From positions 1 to 17,913 of the forward strand of contig JBFXHX010000061.1 of NCBI GenBank assembly GCA_050176585.1: a stretch of DNA of 17,913 bases. The letters are read 5' to 3'. The notes beneath the pieces are model-generated. The model worked only from the letters and a program-made list of their open reading frames with translations. It did no database searches and had not been told where the DNA came from. Positions 15,597 to 17,913 of this stretch are shown here, in pieces. Position numbers and translations under genes: made by a program. This DNA is from CAYYWP01 sp050176585. Its GTDB lineage: Bacteria; Desulfobacterota; Binatia; HRBIN30; CADEER01. The first letter of the stretch is position 1, and each line of letters starts with the position of its first letter.

Positions 15597-16817
15597 ATGG
15601 CGATCTATCGGTGGCAGGGCATTACGCCGCGCGGCGAGACGATTAGCGGCGAGATGGAGGCGGCGACGCGCGACGCCGTGTTGGCGCGGCTGCGCTCGCA
15701 GCGCATCCAACCGATCCCGGCCAAGATCCGCGAGCGTGGTAAAGGCCTCGACAAGGACATCACGATCCCCGGGCTGGGCGAGAGCATCAAGACGCGCGAC
15801 ATCGTTGTATTCACCCGGCAGCTCGGCACGATGATCGACGCCGGCCTCCCGATCGTCCAATGCCTCGACATCCTCGCGTCGCAAACGGACAAAAAGAAAT
15901 TCCGTTCGATCATCCGGCAGATGAAGGAAGACGTCGAAGCGGGCGCCACCTTCACCGAGGCGTTGCGCAAGCACAACAAGATCTTCGACGAGCTGTTCGT
16001 GAACATGATCTCCGCCGGCGAGGTCGGCGGCATCCTGGACACCATCCTGCAGCGCCTGGCCGTCTACATGGAAAAGTCCATGAAGCTGAAGTCCAAGATC
16101 AAGGGCGCGATGATCTATCCGGCCACGATCATCACCGTCGCGACCGGCGTCACCGCCGTGCTGCTCGTCTGGGTCATTCCGGTATTCGCCGAGTTGTTCT
16201 CGAGCTTCGGCCAGGAGCTGCCCGCGCCGACGCAGTTCGTCATCAACCTCTCCAACTTCACGATCGCGTACTTGCATCTGATCGCCTTGGTCGCGGTCGG
16301 GACGGGCGTCGCCTTGCGCTACACCTACAAGACCGAGAACGGGCGATTGGCAATGGATCGGGCCTTTCTCGAAATGCCTGTCTTCGGCGACCTGATCCGC
16401 AAATCGTCGATCGCCCGGTTCACGCGCACGCTCGGCACGCTCGTGTCGTCGGGCGTGCCCATCCTCGACGCGCTGCTGATCACGGCGAAGACCTCCGGCA
16501 ACAAAGTCGTCGAGCGCGCCGTGCTGGCGACGCGGCTCAGCATCAGCGAGGGCAATTCCATCTCGGAGCCGCTGGTGGAGAGCAAGGTCTTTCCACCGAT
16601 GGTGTGCCAGATGATCGCGGTCGGCGAATCGACCGGCGCCCTTGACGCCATGCTGCAGAAGATCGCCGAGTTCTACGAAGACGAGGTCGACAACATGGTC
16701 GCCAACCTCACCACGTTGATGGAGCCGATGGTCATTCTGTTTCTCGGCACTGTCATCGGTGGCCTCGTGATCTCGATGTACCTGCCGATCTTCAAGCTCG
16801 GCTCGGTAATCGGGTGA
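15597..16817 (+). CDS. pilC: Type IV pilus inner-membrane platform protein PilC
   Basis: Inner-membrane platform on which PilB and PilT act during pilus assembly and disassembly. The 406-residue product has the short N-terminal YRWQGITPRGETISG motif, then two T2SS-F repeats (about 67-190 and 270-392), each with a four-helix cytoplasmic bundle (FTRQLGTMIDAGLPIVQCL; FTRTLGTLVSSGVPILDAL). Three likely membrane segments lie at about 171-197, 221-242 and 377-399 (MVILFLGTVIGGLVISMYLP). The ATG is preceded by AGGAG with 8-nt spacing. A 311-bp gap separates it from pilT, whereas the sensor gene starts 4 bp after its stop, so pilC and the sensor are likely co-translated. Confidence 0.97.
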   Translation: MAIYRWQGITPRGETISGEMEAATRDAVLARLRSQRIQPIPAKIRERGKGLDKDITIPGLGESIKTRDIVVFTRQLGTMIDAGLPIVQCLDILASQTDKKKFRSIIRQMKEDVEAGATFTEALRKHNKIFDELFVNMISAGEVGGILDTILQRLAVYMEKSMKLKSKIKGAMIYPATIITVATGVTAVLLVWVIPVFAELFSSFGQELPAPTQFVINLSNFTIAYLHLIALVAVGTGVALRYTYKTENGRLAMDRAFLEMPVFGDLIRKSSIARFTRTLGTLVSSGVPILDALLITAKTSGNKVVERAVLATRLSISEGNSISEPLVESKVFPPMVCQMIAVGESTGALDAMLQKIAEFYEDEVDNMVANLTTLMEPMVILFLGTVIGGLVISMYLPIFKLGSVIG

Positions 16818-16821
16818 GTCG

Positions 16822-17913
16822 GTGAGCGCACCACCGCTCGATGCGCGCAGCGAGGACGACCTGCGGCACCGCCTGAAGTGGTTCCTGCTCGGCCGCGTCG
16901 CCGTCATCTCCTGCTTCTTTGCCATCGTCGCCGCGGCCGTACTCGGCGGTGCGCATGGGCGCGCCGAGACCGAGCACATCCTGCTAGTGGTCGCCGTCAC
17001 GTATGCCGTCTCGGGCGTGTCCGCGCTGCTGCTGCCGCGCATCCGCCGTCTGCGCGGCTTCACGCTGGCGCAGGTCGCGTTCGACGTTCTGCTGGTGAGC
17101 GGCGTCATCCACCTCACCGGCGGCCTCGAGAGCCCGTTCGGCGTGCTCTACTGCCTGCCCATCATCAACGCGGCGGTGCTGCTTTTCGGGGCGGGCGCGC
17201 TGTTCGCCGCGATCGCGGCAGCCGTCGCGTACGACGCGCTGTTGCTGGTGGACGCGCTCGGCGCGTGGACGGCGGCACCCGCCGCACCGCTCGACCAAAT
17301 TGTCTTGCGCGCTGCGTCGACGAACCTGACGTTCGCACTCATCGCGTTGCTCTCCAGCGTGCTCACCCGCCGGCTCGCCGACACCGAGCGCCAGCTGCAG
17401 CAGAAGCAGGCGGAGCGCGATCATTTCGCGTTGCTGCAGGACACGCTGGCGCGCACGATCAACAGCGGGCTGGTCACCACCGACGCGGAGGGGCGCATCA
17501 CGGCCGTCGACATCGTCGCGGCCGAGCTCGCGCACCGCGCCCCGAGCGAGTTGATCGGTCGGGACATCGGGGCGATTTTCGCGCCCCTCAAGCTCACCGC
17601 CGCGGCGCGCCTCGCATTCCTCCAATCATCGGCGGCCGCCGACGCGATCGAATTCAGCCATATGAACGGGGACAGCCGCCCCCGCCAGCTGCGCTGCGTG
17701 GCGGCGCCGTTGGCGAATACGTTCGGGCTTCCGATCGGCGCCTTGTACGTGCTGCAAAACGTCAGCGACATCCAACAGGATCTCGCGACCGGGTCGGCCG
17801 CAGCCGAGCTCCCGGACGAAGCATTGCGCGTCGACCTGGACACCGCGAGCGAGTCGGTCGAAGCGGCCGATGGGTTGTACGGGGCCAGCCCCGCGATGGC
17901 GCGCCTGCGCGAG
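16822..17913 (+). CDS. PilS/NtrB-type membrane sensor running into a sigma54-activator AAA+ segment (partial, 3' end cut)
   Basis: The frame is open from GTG 16822 to the window end (364 codons, no stop). Residues 20-43, 52-72, 82-101, 105-122, 123-146 and 166-182 look like six membrane segments, the PilS layout. A short coiled coil (186-207, TERQLQQKQAERDHFALLQ) leads into a PAS domain (about 213-320: INSGLVTTDAEGRITAVD, SELIGRDIGAIF, LYVLQNVSDIQQDL). In PilS a HisKA domain with an H-E-x-x-N motif should follow within about 30 residues. Here an acidic linker (322-350) leads to GLYGASPAMARLRE (351-364), which resembles the first residues of NtrC/PilR-type AAA+ domains (PilR: LLGDSPPMRALRNQ). 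Neither a kinase nor a receiver domain is seen. Position after pilC is that of pilS. The sensor half is firm; the fusion is inferred from 14 residues. Confidence 0.8.
   Translation, partial: MSAPPLDARSEDDLRHRLKWFLLGRVAVISCFFAIVAAAVLGGAHGRAETEHILLVVAVTYAVSGVSALLLPRIRRLRGFTLAQVAFDVLLVSGVIHLTGGLESPFGVLYCLPIINAAVLLFGAGALFAAIAAAVAYDALLLVDALGAWTAAPAAPLDQIVLRAASTNLTFALIALLSSVLTRRLADTERQLQQKQAERDHFALLQDTLARTINSGLVTTDAEGRITAVDIVAAELAHRAPSELIGRDIGAIFAPLKLTAAARLAFLQSSAAADAIEFSHMNGDSRPRQLRCVAAPLANTFGLPIGALYVLQNVSDIQQDLATGSAAAELPDEALRVDLDTASESVEAADGLYGASPAMARLRE

Noticed and set aside
15425..15646. 73-codon TTG-started frame upstream of pilC
   Set aside because: Overlaps the pilC start by 50 bp, has no ribosome site or recognisable motif, and covers the candidate promoter elements.
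15444..17117. 557-codon minus-strand frame opposite pilC and the sensor gene
   Set aside because: Shadow of two clear plus-strand genes; Asp/Arg/His-rich composition typical of reverse-frame GC-rich DNA.

Overview
The window is 17.9 kb of GC-rich bacterial chromosome, densely coded and almost entirely housekeeping-type in content. It contains no rRNA, tRNA, CRISPR array, insertion sequence or phage gene that I can see. A type IVa pilus block ordered pilB-pilT-pilC-sensor, and recO followed further on by a glycyl-tRNA synthetase gene and ppdK, resemble arrangements known from deltaproteobacteria and related lineages (Desulfuromonadia, Myxococcota, Binatota-like). That placement is an inference from gene order and base composition, not a phylogenetic result.

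Layout. (1) 10-3765, minus strand: the grpE-dnaK-dnaJ chaperone operon, with a perfect 9-bp hairpin followed by a short T run between dnaK and dnaJ. (2) 3880-4632, plus: recO, divergent from grpE and overlapping the next gene tail to tail. (3) 4604-5908, minus: a glycosyltransferase that carries the signature motifs of ALG1 (family GT33), the eukaryotic enzyme that adds the first beta-mannose to the lipid-linked N-glycan core. (4) about 6028-7161, plus: a MurG-family (GT28) glycosyltransferase, divergent from the ALG1-like gene. It has no ATG/GTG/TTG codon upstream of its glycine-rich N-terminal motif, and several of its donor-site motifs are altered. (5) 7255-11393, plus: glycyl-tRNA synthetase (single-chain alpha2 type) and pyruvate, phosphate dikinase, 5 bp apart. 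(6) 11480-12343, plus: shikimate dehydrogenase. (7) 12413-17913, plus: pilB, pilT, a 311-bp gap with candidate regulatory sites, pilC, and a gene cut off by the window end.

Three observations stand out. First, the gene after pilC starts like the PilS/NtrB sensor kinase (six likely membrane segments, coiled coil, PAS), but its frame runs into a segment resembling the first residues of a sigma54-activator AAA+ domain (GLYGASPAMARLRE). No kinase His domain lies between, which suggests a membrane-bound one-component sigma54 activator in place of the PilS/PilR pair. Second, a bacterial ALG1-like enzyme lies back to back with a MurG/ALG13-14-superfamily enzyme. This is suggestive of a lipid-linked oligosaccharide pathway (inference). 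Third, the MurG-family gene apparently starts at a non-canonical codon (AUC) placed behind a strong Shine-Dalgarno sequence.
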